The notes under the pieces are model-generated. The model was not told the origin of the DNA. It ran no database searches and saw only the letters and a list, made by a program, of their open reading frames with translations. Position numbers and translations under genes: made by a program. A stretch of DNA of 64,000 nucleotides, from assembly GCA_023053685.1 (NCBI GenBank), contig JALIGW010000022.1, positions 2,239,001-2,303,000 on the forward strand, given 5' to 3'. Source of the stretch: Diadophis punctatus similis (taxonomy: Eukaryota; Chordata; Lepidosauria; Squamata; Dipsadidae). Positions 1 through 12,747 of the stretch are shown here, in pieces; positions within the stretch are counted from its first letter, which is position 1, and the number at the start of each line of letters is the position of its first letter.

Positions 1-651
<651 letters not shown>

Positions 652-1919
652 TTCTGGAGCCGGAGAGCTAACTCGATAACGGGCGTGCGCAACCTCCCTA
701 ACAGATGAGTTCTTCAAACGTTCCTTCTCTTCCGTCTGCCTCCCCCCCCCTTCAACTCTTCCCCAACTCCTGGCAGAGGCCTCACCATCAAAGGTCGAGG
801 CCTGGAAGATCTGGTTGCTTCTCTCTCTCTCTCGGAAGATGCCTTGATTTCTATAGATGGAACAGTGGAGGGGAAGGGGGTCCTTTGGCCCCCCACACCA
901 TTGATCCATAGCTACCTACCTGCACCCTTTTGGAACATTCCCTCCCCAGCCCTCGGAACTCGGGTGTCTTCCGAATGAGTCGAGTCTAAGCCAAAGGGAA
1001 GACCCTCATGAAGAGCGTTAGCTGAGACCAATTCCAGGAGCTCTGAGTTGACTTGGGGAGTGGTTCCCCCCCCAACCTTTTAAAGGTGGGGAAGCTTGGC
1101 ACTTCCAAGGAACTGAGGTTTGCTCCGCCGTGGCCTCTTGGACGCCATCCTCCCGCTTGGACACACCAGGTTGGCAGAGTAGAGCCGGTCAAGCGTCAGA
1201 GGGTGCTGCGTTGGCAGGCCAAGCTTTTGGTGGGGATGGGAAGTCTCGGTGGGACGGTTTGCTTCCTCAGGTTGCCTCTTCCAGTGTCTCTGCCGGGAAC
1301 GCCCTGCCCTCGTCTCGCCTCGCCTCTCTCCTGACCTGTTCCACCTGCTTGGAGGAGACAAGGGCAGGCATGCCTAGTGCCCGACCGAACCCGTTTTGCC
1401 CGCTGCCAGGAGGGAGTGGAATGGAAGCCGCTGTGCTTTGGCGGCTGTCTTGTCCCCAAATTCCTGCCTACGGATCTGTGGAGGGTCCCTCCCTTCCCGT
1501 AAACATGGGACGTTCGCAACTCAAGTGGGACCACAACGGGGGTGTCCGTCACATTCCTTGACTGGCTCTTTCACGGATCCAAACTTGAGACCTGCCCCTG
1601 TCCCCCCAACCTTCCTGCGAGATGGCCGTCTTCAGTCCACGATCCTTGGGAGGCCACCCTGTTTCCACAGCTGGCAGCATGATGAATCGCAACAAAGCCC
1701 CACCCTTGGAAATTTACCTCTCTTTGCTCGAGGAGTGTGGGGGGGCTACGTGTTCACACACCCCCAGGTGTGTGCGGGACGTTGTTTCTTGAGAACAAAA
1801 TGTGCTTTTATGGTTCAGTTCCAAGCGGTGGGTATAAATCCTCTTTTTTAAAAACAAAAATTGTATTGATACAATCCATTATGTGTGGGGGGGGATAGAT
1901 CTCATTTCCAGCACCTTAG

Positions 1920-2050
1920 ATTGTGTGGCCTTCAGCACAGATGGGCCCTTTAAGATGGGTGGACTTCAACTCCCAGAATTCCGGGAGGTTCTGGGAATTC
2001 TGGGAGTTGAAGTCCACCCATTTTAAAGGGGCCGCGGTTGAGAAACACTG
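1920..2050. repeat. Palindromic MITE, 'CTTCAACTCCCAGAATTC' family
   Basis: Two inverted arms carry the 18-mer CTTCAACTCCCAGAATTC and its complement around a short loop, so the transcript could form a long hairpin. Its right end GAGAAACACTGG differs from that of other copies in the window. No clear target duplication was seen here. Confidence 0.7.
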
Positions 2051-2210
2051 GCATAGACCAAAGAGGAGGTTTTTGCCAGGACACTCTAAGGGTGCTAGGG
2101 TGGGGGGGGTATAAGTCCCTCCCCCCTCTGATTTCAGCCCTTTCCAGTTGCTAAAAAACCCCACCCCCATTTCTCCTGCTCGCTCGCTTTTTAAATCCTA
2201 TTTTCTGGAT

Positions 2211-2336
2211 CAGGGGTCTCCAACCTTGGCAACTTTAAGACTGGTGGACTTCAACTCCCAGAGTTCCTCAGCCAGCTCAGGAATTCTGGGAGTTGAAGTC
2301 CACAAGTCTTAAAGTTGCCAAGGTTGGAGACCCCTG
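2211..2336. mobile_element. Palindromic hAT-type MITE with 8-bp target duplication
   Basis: 126 bp, almost perfectly self-complementary, starting CAGGGGTCTCC and ending GGAGACCCCTG. It is flanked by the direct repeat TTCTGGAT at 2203-2210 and 2337-2344. CAG...CTG termini plus an 8-bp duplication are the hAT signature; there is no coding capacity. Confidence 0.85.
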
Positions 2337-3474
2337 TTCTGGATGATAAGCAATGGCCAATTTGAAGTGCTGGAATCATCCGGCTGAATCTCTCCTCCTT
2401 GCCTCTCCTGAAGCAGTTTTTAATTCCTCTTTCCCTTTAAAAAAAACCCTCTATTTTAATACGAGGGCTTTATGGACCCCCAAATTAGCCCACCGAGGAA
2501 TTGGGGAGCATCGCAAGTTGGTTGCGATGCGGAGAGATTCGGTTCCCCCCCTCCTCCAATTTTCAAGCCTGTCTTGATGTACGGAAGGGGGTTTGCGACA
2601 TCACTTTTTAATCCCACCCCTCCATTTAATTCAGATCTTCTCGTCCCCAGCCCTGGAAATGGTGAGATGCGCGATTCTCATCCGAATCCTTGAAACTCGA
2701 ATTCTGACCTGCTTGGAAGGCCTTGGGGGAAGAGAAAACCTGGAAGGAGGGAGGAGGGAAGAATTGATTTTCTCTTCTGCTAGAGAACTGTGGCTGTGCT
2801 AACCCTGGAGGTGGGGGGGTGGGGGTGGGAAATCAGATTGCACTTTCTGTCTGCAGCTTCCACTGCGGCTTGCACTCTGGGTGTGATCTGGATCAGGTGT
2901 GACTCAACGGCTGCTCGAGGCGTGTCCGGGGGGAGCCTCGGTTGCGCTGAGCCAGCGTAAAATGTTCTTTTCAGCCGTCTCTCCCTGCGATCTCTGCTGA
3001 GCTGTTCCTGGATTTCAAAATGTGCAGGAATAATCCTCACAAGGAGTTCTCGTGGCTTACAGTAAAAAAAAAAAAGTCGAGATGGAGGCCAGAATAATGT
3101 GATCTAAGCGCCATCTGCTTTTTTTATATATATGTATTTAAAAAGTTTTAATTTTTTTTTAAAAAACAGGCAGAAGTTTGATCATGTTGTTCGGGAGGCC
3201 ATTTTGACTTTTATGACCTGCAGAGGCTCCTGAAAGCTGGAATTCTTTTTCCCCTCTCCTCTTTCTCCAACATTTGGAGGGAGAGTGCATGAAGGAGTTC
3301 TTTGATCTTTATTTCTTTTCTGATTGTTTCCTTCCAATCTCACAATTTCACCCGCTGGCTGAGAATATTCAGATATATCTTTGATTTGGAGAATCTGTGC
3401 AGAGTTGTGTTAAAGTTATGTGCACACAATGCAAAGCCCTCCAAAATGCTTTTTCAGTGTTTCTTTTCCTTGGC

Positions 3475-3572
3475 GACTTGAAGATATGGGTGGACTTCGA
3501 CTCCCAGAATTCCCCTGCCAACATGGCCGGCAGGGGAATTCTGGGAGTTGAAGTCCACCTATATGTTCAAGG
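3475..3572. repeat. Palindromic MITE copy, same family
   Basis: Inverted arms with GGACTTCGACTCCCAGAATT and its complement around a short centre. The ends are degraded and no target duplication was identified. Confidence 0.6.
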
Positions 3573-4890
3573 TGATTTATGCCATCCAGAGAATTGGTAG
3601 GGCAGGATATTTAGCCTGGAGAGATTTATTGGGGTAGGGGAGACCCCGGCTTTTGCTCCTCCGTCCCCTTCCTTCTGATTGGGGGGGGGGGTGTCCCTCC
3701 CCAGCCCTCTCTCTCCAGCTTTCTTCCAATATAAGCTTTCATGCCGTGATGCCATCTTCCGCAGCTTACATACCCATGGTGCATCTCAACATTTTGGAAA
3801 GGAAATCTTACTTGGGCCTCGGCGTGCATCATGTACGTTGCCTTAAGGCTTCAGGACTACCCTCCCCATCATTCCCCATCTAGCAGTGGAACAGATGGGA
3901 TTCATAGTTCCCCCCTCCCACCCTCCATCTCTCTATGGTGCCCAGAAAGGCGAGGCTGTGGGGGGGAGGGACATCCAAATTTAAGGGAAGGGGCTATGTC
4001 ATGCTTTAATATGTGGCCCCCAAACTCCGCATGTACTGCCATAGCTGGGGTGCGGGAACTGTCTTTGTCTCAAAATGGGGCTTCCTCCTACCAGTGTCCT
4101 TCCTTGGCTGGGAACGCTAGGTCTTGTAGTCCTAATCTGTCTAACAGGCTGGGAACAGTTGCGGGCTATATTCTAAAGGCACTTAAATCCTCAACCCTGT
4201 CCTGAAATGTTTAGTGGCCTTTATTTTTCTTCATTGCTTGTCATTTTTTCTGTCTTGTTGGAATCATTCCGAAAAATCACTCATCAAACCCAGACACGTG
4301 GTGATGGTGATTATTCCTCCCCCCCCTCACTGCCCTCCCCAAGCCTGGTGATGGTCAGAGAACGATCCGTGTGAAAATAACTCATTTTTATTTTCCTTTT
4401 TTTCCCCATGCCTTCCATAAAGGCTGTCACTTAAAGGAAAAACAAGGTACTTTTTCTGTAACTTAAAACTGCAGCTGGCGGACTTGAATACGCTGATCTG
4501 TTTCGAGGGTTTAAAATAAAATTTAAGGGTGGGTGTTTTTTTTTTCCCATTCCCCTGAATTAAAAATGAAGGGTGTGTTTATTGGATGCTAAGCTGCACA
4601 TACAAATGTACTGTACATTTATTGCTGGAATTTCTTTAGAATCTGGGGGGGTTGACTAGGGTGCGGGAAGGGTGGTGTTCACATGTTCCTCGTGGCTCTC
4701 AGTGCCTGGGGTGGGAACCCCCTATTACAAACAAGGGCTCACTGGTTTTTTTAAAAATACAATAAAATGATTTTCAAATCTTCATGAAAATGACGTGTCT
4801 TTTTTGTAAAAGCCCAACATCTCTGTGATCTGTCAGTCACCAGTTTGCCGTTCCCCAAATATCCGTGGCTAAGTATTAGTGACTCCAAAG

Positions 4891-5013
4891 CAGAGGTCTT
4901 CAAACTTGGCAACTTTAAGACTTGTGGACTTCAACTCCCAGAATTCTACTGGATGGAGAATTCTGGGAGTTGAAGTCCACAAATCTTAAAGTTGCCAAGT
5001 TTGAAGACCTCTG
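4891..5013. mobile_element. Palindromic hAT-type MITE with 8-bp target duplication
   Basis: 123 bp, CAGAGGTCTTC at one end and the exact complement at the other. The 8-bp direct repeat CTCCAAAG flanks it at 4883-4890 and 5014-5021. Confidence 0.85.
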
Positions 5014-5844
5014 CTCCAAAGAAAAATCATTGTAATATATCTCTGCCGGTCCCCCTAGAAACGGTCCTAACTTGTCATAAGTGATTAGGTTTCGGCCTAA
5101 TATATAATTTAAACCCATGACTTAATCCTCCTCCACACCACTATCTGGTACCACAAAGAATCATATGGCCCCAAATTGCAAGCTTTGTGACGGAATTTCA
5201 GAGGTGTGATCTCTGTAGGGCATGGAACAGCTTCTGTGTAGGGCCTTAAAAATGGGGGCGAGTTTTGAGTTTGTGCGGTTCGACTGCCAGGGGGGGAAGA
5301 GAAGAGAGTTGCATTTGTGGTTTTTGCCATTTTTTGTTCCTCTTTTAATTCTGGCTTGAAATGCAGCTGTGATTGATGTCAGTAGATCACAAGGCCGCTG
5401 GCATTAAAAAGTTTCATTTCCTTTGTTCCGCCTGCTATTGGGAACGGCAGCTCGCATCCTTTGGTGTGGTCCTGAGAACTACTCCGTTTTAGGGAACGGG
5501 AAGGAGAAATCATATTTATTGTATTTGGTATTGCAGTAAATGAAACCGAACGTAGTTGTGGGTCAGGCCCACAGGGGAAACGTTTTCTATCCTTGCCTGA
5601 AGCCCGTCCTTGGCACACGGCTGTCCTGAGATTTCCCCCATCATTTCGATTCTTCTAATAGTGTGGGCTCGTGGGTGTGCTTTGTGGTAGAAGTGAAACA
5701 CCCAACCGTCTCTTGTTGGGTGTGCAGACACTTCCCTCAGATTAAACTGGAACATCCGGTTCCTTAAAGCAAGACCAAGGTGATTTACTAGTTGTTTAAA
5801 AATAAAAAGGCATTTGAGTTTTTTAAAACACTAAGCATTAAACA

Positions 5845-6320
5845 TTTGGTCACCACACTATAAAAAAAGATGTTGAGACTCTAGCAAAAGTGCAGAGAAG
5901 AGCAACCAAGATGATTAGGGGACTGGAGACTAAAACATACGAAGAACGGTTGCAGGAACTGGGCATGGCTGGTCTAGTGAAGAGAAGGACCAGGGGAGAC
6001 ATGAGAGCAGTCTTCCAATATTTGAGGGGCTGCCACAGAGAGGAGGGGGTCAAGCTGTTTTCCAAAGCACCTTTGAAGGTCAGACAAGGAATAATGGATG
6101 GAAACTGATTAAGGAGAGATTCAACCTAGAAATAAGAAATTTTCTGACAGAACAACCAATGGAACAGAAATTGCCTTCAGAAGTTGTGGGAACTTCATCA
6201 CTGGAAACTTTCAAGAAGAGATGGACTGCCATCTGTCAAAAATGGTGTGGGGTCTCCTGCTTGGGCGGGGGGTTGGACTAAATGACCTACAAGGTCCCTT
6301 CCAACTCTGTTAGTCTGTTA
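5845..6320 (+). mobile_element. CR1-type LINE, 5'-truncated 3' end
   Basis: Translates to the CR1 ORF2 C-terminus ([14 protein letters not shown], then YEERLQELGMAGLVKRR) and runs into the typical 3' end around GGTTGGACTAAATGACCTAC and CCCTTCCAACTCTGTTA. It has frame breaks and is a dead fragment. Confidence 0.85.
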
Positions 6321-6384
6321 AATATTAGATTCCAAAGAAAAATAAAGGAGGATATTTGTAGCTCAGGGTTGAAATGAATTGTTA

Positions 6385-6452
6385 CCTCCTTTGGATAATG
6401 AAACGTCCGCAAGAAAACAACCAAGCTCAGAGAGTCCCAAGGACCCCTCAAA
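6385..6452 (-). repeat. Fragment of the 'GAGCTTGGTGGTTTTCTTGC' foldback repeat
   Basis: Matches the inverted arm of the foldback repeat at 11.34-11.67 kb (GAAACGTCCGCAAGAAAAC, CAAGCTCAGAGAG). It is a partial copy. Confidence 0.55.
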
Positions 6453-7990
6453 AATTAAAAAAAAAGAAGACAAACAGAGAAATAAAAATAAAAAGGAAAA
6501 GTGCAGGAAAAAATAAAATAAAATATAGAATATAAAATAAGGACATTTAAAGAGAGGCATTAGAATGTGATGGAGGGGTAGGTCACTTTTCTCCAACCTG
6601 GTTAAATCATTCTAATCCCATGATTCACAGCCTGTAGTTCAACATAATCCAGAGGGCACCCCCACCTTGGGAAAAAAAACCATGATTTCACATAATAGCC
6701 GTTCAGGTATGGCAGGCATATTGATACAGCAACATCCTAAATTAAAGCATTGGAAGGCAAAAGTCCACAGCAGTTGGGTTGCGTATTACATTTTTTTGCC
6801 ATTCAACTCCAAATGACTCGGCCCAAAGTTGATTTAAAAAAAATCAACTTGCTAAGTTCTGCAAGGTGGTCAAAAAAGTCAAGATGGCGGACTTTCCTTG
6901 CTGCAAAGTGGCAAACTTGGGAATGGTAATGTCGCAACACCAGGCCAGATGTTCTGGATGCTGCAAAGGTCATAAGGGTGAGGACCGGTCATAAAGGTTA
7001 CTTCTTCGGCACCGTTGCAACTTGGAATGGTTGCTCAACAGAGCAGTCTTAAGTGAGGTCTCCCTGTGAATCCCGGTCCCAAGTCATGAGCTTCCATGGT
7101 GGACGATTGACTTGAATCTGCGTTTCTCTGGATTGAATCCAGACCTTTAACCATTAGGCTGCCCTCTCTTGTAAGACCTTGAGCCAATCTGGCAAAAGAA
7201 GGGAAAATGTTGGAGACGTTGGCCAGCCAGGAACAAGACTCCACGTTTCACTGATCTGCACATTGGTGCACACTGAGGTCCGGTGTGCTGTGAAGCCTTC
7301 CTGCAATTTATCGCACCCAAGCAGTAGAATGCCACCTGGGGAGAGTTGCCAAGCACGACCACTGACCCCAGGCCCATCTGGAGATTCCCTGCTTCTCAGA
7401 GACCGTGTGAACAGGTTACGGCAATGCTTGCGAGCAGGAAGCGCATGTGAACGACAGGCAGGAAGTGGGCATCGACAAGAATGCAGTGAAGCTGGATTGC
7501 GGCTCTGCCAAACCTCGGAGGGATGTTTGCTGCTGGTCACAGGAAGCGATGAGGCAATGAGTCACGCTGCCAATGCTCCTGGTTGCTCCCTGGCTGGATT
7601 GGGACCGAATGATGCGAAGCAGACGATGTACAGTTGCGTCATGGCACAATGCTCATTGTTGCAGTGTTACGGTAAGACTAACATGTTGCATGAACCTAGC
7701 TTCAGAAAATGGATCAGTGTGTTCTTTTGCAATTAGGCAACTCCCAGAATTCCTCAACGGGGTTGAGTTTAAGTCCACACATCTGGGAAGCTAGTGCCAT
7801 AACTGTGGTTGGTTTAAAAAGGGCTTAGTCTGGGCCATTGTGAACTGTCACCCAAAGTTTATACATTAGCCCTCTATCTGAATCCAGCCATTCTCGTTTC
7901 ACCCAAAAAATTCAATTCTGTGTTACTTGAATGGACAATATCAAATGTTAGAAGTATAAGGAAGGAATATAAGGTTGGTTTACATGATCA
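6453..7990. other. Intergenic stretch, little recognised
   Basis: Contains AT-rich simple sequence near 6460-6540 and a half-copy of the palindromic MITE at about 7737-7790. Open frames of up to 185 codons around 7.18-7.74 kb have no recognisable domain, and overlap unrelated frames of similar length on the other strand. I see no gene here. Confidence 0.5.
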
Positions 7991-7994
7991 AGGT

Positions 7995-8146
7995 GTGTGT
8001 TGTGTGTGTGTGTGGTATGTGTATATATATAGTGTGTGTATATATAGTGTGTGTGTATGTATGTATGTGTATATATATGTGTGTGTGTGTATGTGTATAT
8101 AGATAGATGATAGGTAGGTAGGTAGGTAGGTAGGTAGGTAGGTAGG

Positions 8147-8226
<80 letters not shown>

Positions 8227-8275
8227 CAGAAAGACAGAAAGACAGAAAGACAGAAAGACAGATAGATAAGTAGCT
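7995..8275. repeat. Compound microsatellite: (TG/TA), (TAGG), (TAGA), (GACAGAAA)
   Basis: TG/TATA-rich repeats to about 8100, TAGG units to about 8148, about 19 TAGA units to about 8222, then GACAGAAA units. GATA/GACA arrays are the Bkm type first described from snakes. Confidence 0.9.
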
Positions 8276-8640
8276 GTGAGAGGGGTCTTGGAGTCCTAGT
8301 GGACAACCATTTAAATATGAGCCAGCAGTGTGCAGCAGCTCCCAAAAAAGCCAACACAGTTCTAGGCTGCATTAACAGAGGGATAGAATCAATATCATGT
8401 GAAGTGCTAATACCACTTTATAATGCCTTGGTAAGGCCACACTTGGAATACTGCATTTAGTTTTGGTCGCCACGATGCAAAAAGGATGTTGAGACTCTAA
8501 AAAGAGTGCAGAGAAGAGCAACAAAGATGATTAGGGGACTGGAGGCTAAAACATGAAGAACGGTTGCAGGAACTGGGTATGTCTAGTTTAATGAAAAGAA
8601 GGACTAGGGGAGACATGATAGCAGTGTTCCAATTTACTAT
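8276..8640 (+). mobile_element. CR1-type LINE fragment
   Basis: Encodes the CR1 C-terminal region with [25 protein letters not shown] and [15 protein letters not shown]. It is interrupted by frameshifts and ends in the pyrimidine microsatellite that follows. Confidence 0.8.
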
Positions 8641-8678
8641 ATCCTCCCTCCCTCCCTCCCTCCCTCCCTCCCTCCCTC

Positions 8679-8737
<59 letters not shown>
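8641..8737. repeat. (TCCC)n then (TTTC)n microsatellite
   Basis: About 9 TCCC units followed by about 14 TTTC units, abutting the CR1 fragment. Confidence 0.9.
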
Positions 8738-9248
8738 CTAATTTTTACTATTGCAATTATAATATTACATGACATTATTTAAAAGAAAACAGAGCATCTT
8801 CCTGGATTAATCCCTGGTGCTTTTGAGAAAGTGGGGCAGAGGGCAGGTGGGCTGGATGTTTGTCCCCCCACCTGCTGACATGTGACAGGTTGAACGCTTG
8901 TCAAGCCTGGCTGGCTTTTAAAAACAGCCAAGCAGGCTAACTACTGTATGGTTAATATTCCACCTTTGTTCAAAGCCTCTCCTGCCATTGAGTTTGCTTT
9001 GTCGGCTAACCTTGCAACTTGCAGAAGGGGCTGCCAAGGGGAGGTGGGGGGAGAGATTGACCCATGGTGGAATGCTGAAGGTGGGCAAAATGAAACGCTC
9101 CACCCCAGGAGCTCTTCAAGAGTTTAGCAGTCATTGTACTGCGTGGGACATTTTTTGCAAAAAACAGTTGACTTGCAAAGCCTGACTTTTTTCTGTTTAT
9201 CTTGCCGACTTCTCTGATGTTCTGGGTTTGCCAGTCCAACATTTAGCT

Positions 9249-9490
9249 CAGTGTTTCTCAACTTAGGCCACTTTCAAAAAAGTGTGTGGACTTCAACTCC
9301 CAGAATTCCCCAGCCATCAGGCCAGTGAATTTTAAAACGTGTGGACTTCAACTCCCAGAATTCCCCAGCTGGCATGCCAATGAATTTTTAAGACATGTAG
9401 ACTTCAACTCCCAGAATTCCCCAGCTGGCATGCCAATGAATTTTAAGATGTGTAAGACTTCAAGTCCCAGAATTCCCCAGCCAGCATGGC
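9249..9490. repeat. Four tandem half-copies of the palindromic MITE arm
   Basis: The motif GACTTCAACTCCCAGAATTC recurs four times in direct orientation at about 60-bp spacing (starting near 9289, 9345, 9400 and 9457), each followed by CCCCAGC and a GCATG-like spacer. This is a tandem array of one arm rather than a hairpin. Confidence 0.8.
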
Positions 9491-9783
9491 ATTAGGCATA
9501 GCAGAAATTTCAATCACATATTTTCTACTTGCCTGGAAGCCCACGCAGATAGGTGTGGCCTGGGCTAAAATGTTAAAACTTTGCTTGTCGGTCTGGGTAG
9601 GTGGGGGGAGAATGTCCAGGAAACATTTTGGGGGTCTAAAAATGGGCAGTGGCTCTCATTATCCTTCCAAAAAGATGAGGAAGGGGAGAAATACAGACCC
9701 AGGACCCAATCTGAGTCGCTCACTGGGAACAAAAGTTTATATTCTTCTCGGTTTTTGGGGCTGGTACCGGAGCCCATCTTCAG

Positions 9784-9786
<3 letters not shown>

Positions 9787-9832
<46 letters not shown>

Positions 9833-9871
9833 CCTCCCTCCCTCCCTCCCTCCCTCCCTCCCTCCCTCCCT

Positions 9872-9944
<73 letters not shown>
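9787..9944. repeat. (TC)n-(TCCC)n-(TC)n microsatellite
   Basis: About 160 bp of pure pyrimidine on the + strand. Long open frames across it are artefacts of the repeat. Confidence 0.95.
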
Positions 9945-9947
<3 letters not shown>

Positions 9948-10643
9948 TGTGAGAAAGATAATTCTGGAGAGAAAGAATGAGAACGAGCCCGAAAACCTAG
10001 AAGAATAAACCTTTCGTCCCGATGACCAACTCCGATTGGATCCTGCAATATTATCCAGAGTCACGTTTATTTGCCTTCATTCGCAAATACCGACCCAGTT
10101 TGCTTTTCCAAATTTATTTATTCCTTAACCAGCCTAGGATGGTAAAGAAAATTCAGAGAACTGCAAGATTTTCTCTCTCAATTCTAGAAGAGAGGCATAG
10201 GAAGCAGCTCCCTCCCCCATCCCAAATCCTGTGCTTAAGAAAAAAAGGCAGAATCACAGCAAGTGGAAAATTTGACGCAAAAGTCAAATAATAGTAAGGG
10301 GGGGAAGTTTCTAGTTTCTGTGTTCCCTGCCCCTCACAACCGCGAGGCCAGCAGGATCTGGCTTTTAACAGACAAGACAGCCCAAGTTGTCTGCAGCTGT
10401 TCCCCTGCCCCCCCCCCACACAGCTTCCTTCCAGAATCAGGGTTTCCCTGATAATATTTTGAATTTTTTTTTATTGCAGAAATTGAACTTGCCGTCCCCT
10501 TGAAAAATGGAGAATGAAAAGGGGATTGAAATGGAGAAAAACCAGTTTCTTTTGACCTCCTAATGTCTGGGCGTCCCTAAAGAAAATGTGCAGTCTGGTG
10601 TTAGAGACTTAGAATAGTCTGGATCGCAATCCGGTGCGTGACA

Positions 10644-11028
10644 CAGGTAGTCCTCGACTTACAACAGTCTGTTTAGTGACCGTTTGAAGTTACAACGACA
10701 TCGAAAAAAGTGATTTATGCCCGTTTTTCACACGACCATTGCAGCATCCCCATGGTCACGCGATCAAAACTCAAGACACTTGGCAACTGACTTGTACTTA
10801 TGACAGTTGCGGTGTCCCAGGGTCCTGTCATCGCTTTTTGCGACCTTCTGACAAGCAAAGTCAACGGGGAAACCAGATTCACTTAACAACCAGGTGACTT
10901 AACAACTGCAGTCATTCTCCTGAGAACTGTAGCAAGAAAGGTTGTAAAATGGGGCAAAACTTAACAAATGTCTTACTTAGCGACAGAAATATTGGGCTCC
11001 ATTGTGGTTGTACGTCGAGGATGACCAG
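10644..11028. mobile_element. TIR-bearing MITE, 'CAGGTAGTCCTCGACTTAC' family
   Basis: Starts CAGGTAGTCCTCGACTTAC and ends with a degraded complement (GTACGTCGAGGATGACCAG). Related copies in the window are about 380-420 bp and several are flanked by TA, which fits a Tc1/mariner (pogo/Tigger-like) non-autonomous element. The superfamily is an inference. Confidence 0.75.
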
Positions 11029-11337
11029 TGATTTAAAGTTCTTTCCTGCTCCGAGTCAATACATAAAGAAGGGAGATACGAATGTTGGAACTAAGGAGTT
11101 GTTTTGCTTCTTTCAAATGTGATCTTTGCCTGCAACTTTTGAACCAGATGAACTCCATTTTCTGGGTTTTCCCATGACACCAGACATCAAGTGGGTTCAC
11201 ACAATACGGTCAGGCACATCAAGACCTGAAACCAACGAGCATGTTGGGAAAATACAGCCTGTGAATTTTTAACGGATCTTGGTTAAGGACACTGTGCATT
11301 GTCCACCTTCTTGGTAGCCTTGGACATATCAATGTGA

Positions 11338-11670
11338 GACCTTTGGTGCTCTCTGAGCTTGGTGGTTTTCTTGCAGACATTTCATGACCCAATTAAGTAA
11401 CATCATCAGTCCTAGAAGAGAGTGGGGATTATGGGGGGCGGGGAGGAGGACTGTGGGGTCCCTGGTGCTCTCTGAGCTTGGTGGTTTTCTTGCAAACGTT
11501 TCATGACCCAATTAAGTAACATCATCAGTGGTAGAAGAGAGTGAGCTTTATAAAGAGAGCAAATCCCACTCCATTTTAGCACTGGTGATGTTATTTAGTT
11601 GGGTCATGAAACGTCTGCAAGAAAACCACCAAGCTCAGAGAGCACCAAGGACCCCTCATTTCAACGCTGA
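11338..11670. repeat. Foldback repeat: two direct copies plus one inverted copy
   Basis: The unit GAGCTTGGTGGTTTTCTTGC with TTTCATGACCCAATTAAGTA occurs near 11355 and 11476, and inverted near 11605-11650. The two direct copies differ at few positions, suggesting recent local duplication. Confidence 0.7.
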
Positions 11671-12427
11671 GCTACAGGTAATTCTCTTCTATCAATATCA
11701 GTGGGACTTTTGTTCATTTCCCCCATCTACAAAATGGATGTAAGGATTGCAGTTGAGCTGACCAATTCCTGACACACTGCGTATGAAGAGCTTGACAAAA
11801 TAGCCACTTAGCTATAATGTTTGTTTATTTATTTGTTCCATTTCTATGGCTACCCAGCTCAGCCAAAGGCTCTGCGTGGCTTACAGTTGAGGGGTTGGGG
11901 TGGTTTACTTACGTAATTCCTACTCTAGTTTTACGGTTTCTGCACCTCAGACCCAAATGCCCACCTTGCCTAAACTCTACACCCCTTCCAACCGTTGTTT
12001 CTTGAAAACCACTAGAACTGCACAAAATGCAATCTCTCCAGTCCGGATCATTGGGGAAAGCGACAGCAGAAAATGGACTTAAATTTGGCTCGCTAAATGT
12101 TTTTCCCATCCAGCTTTGATTCCAACTGGGTAATGCTTTAGATTTAGAATTTTTAAAAAAGGTAAACGATTTTTTTTCTTTCCAGGGAGGAACCAAAGTA
12201 ATAAGCTCAGCTGAAGAGCTGGCTAGCTTGCCTTCTTTTGCTGACCAAACGGTTGTCTGCGCAAGCATCTCAGGGTTATTAATTGCTGAACAACCATAAA
12301 TTCTGATCTGAGACACAGGAATGTTGCTGACAGCCCTGGATGCAAATGATAACTTTGTCCTCTTTTTCTTTTCCTGCCCCATTAAGGAGCAAGGTCCTCT
12401 TTAATAGCCTTCCCTGTGTTTAAAAGT

Positions 12428-12715
12428 CTGTGGAGATTCTCAGTCCTCCAGGTCATGGTTGTCCCAAGGGTGCTTTTTTCAGGAGGCAACTGGACTTCCT
12501 TGTTTTCTCTTTGAAGACGTTTTGCTTCTCATCCAAGCAGCTTCTTCAGCTCTGACAGGATAGTGGGGAATGGAAATATAAATCCTTCCATTCTCCACTA
12601 TCCTGTCAGAGCTGAAGAAGCTTCTTGGATGAGAAGCGAAACGTCTTCAAAGAGAAAACAAGAAAGTCCAGTTGCCTCCTGAAAAAAGCACCATTGGGAC
12701 TTCACTGTGTTTTTT
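12428..12715. repeat. Foldback repeat, 'GAAGACGTTTCGCTTCTCAT' family
   Basis: Left arm reads into GAAGACGTTTTGCTTCTCAT and GCTTCTTCAGCTCTGACAGG; the right arm is the near-perfect complement, separated by about 35 bp. This makes a hairpin with arms of about 120 bp. Confidence 0.75.
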
Positions 12716-12747
12716 CTGCTCTTCCACCCAATCAATCAATCTGAATA

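Larger units (their letters stand above)
652..4785 (+). other. Probable long 3' UTR of the ARF6-like gene, with repeats inserted
   Basis: No coding exon is seen between the stop and 4.8 kb. Candidate poly(A) signals AATAAA lie at 4515-4520 and 4761-4766, the latter followed by a T-rich stretch, so a roughly 4.1 kb 3' UTR is plausible. Palindromic MITEs at about 1920-2050, 2211-2336 and 3475-3572 lie inside it. The UTR end is inferred, not demonstrated. Confidence 0.4.

Noticed and set aside
5890..6108. 72-codon open frame with [13 protein letters not shown]
   Set aside because: Recognised as the CR1 ORF2 C-terminus, not a host gene.
7179..7736. 185-codon open frame
   Set aside because: No domain, no splice or promoter context, and competing open frames on the other strand over the same DNA.
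9486..9980. Open frames of 100-164 codons rich in Ser-Leu or Arg-Glu repeats
   Set aside because: They are translations of the (TC)n/(TCCC)n microsatellite and have no start context or domains.
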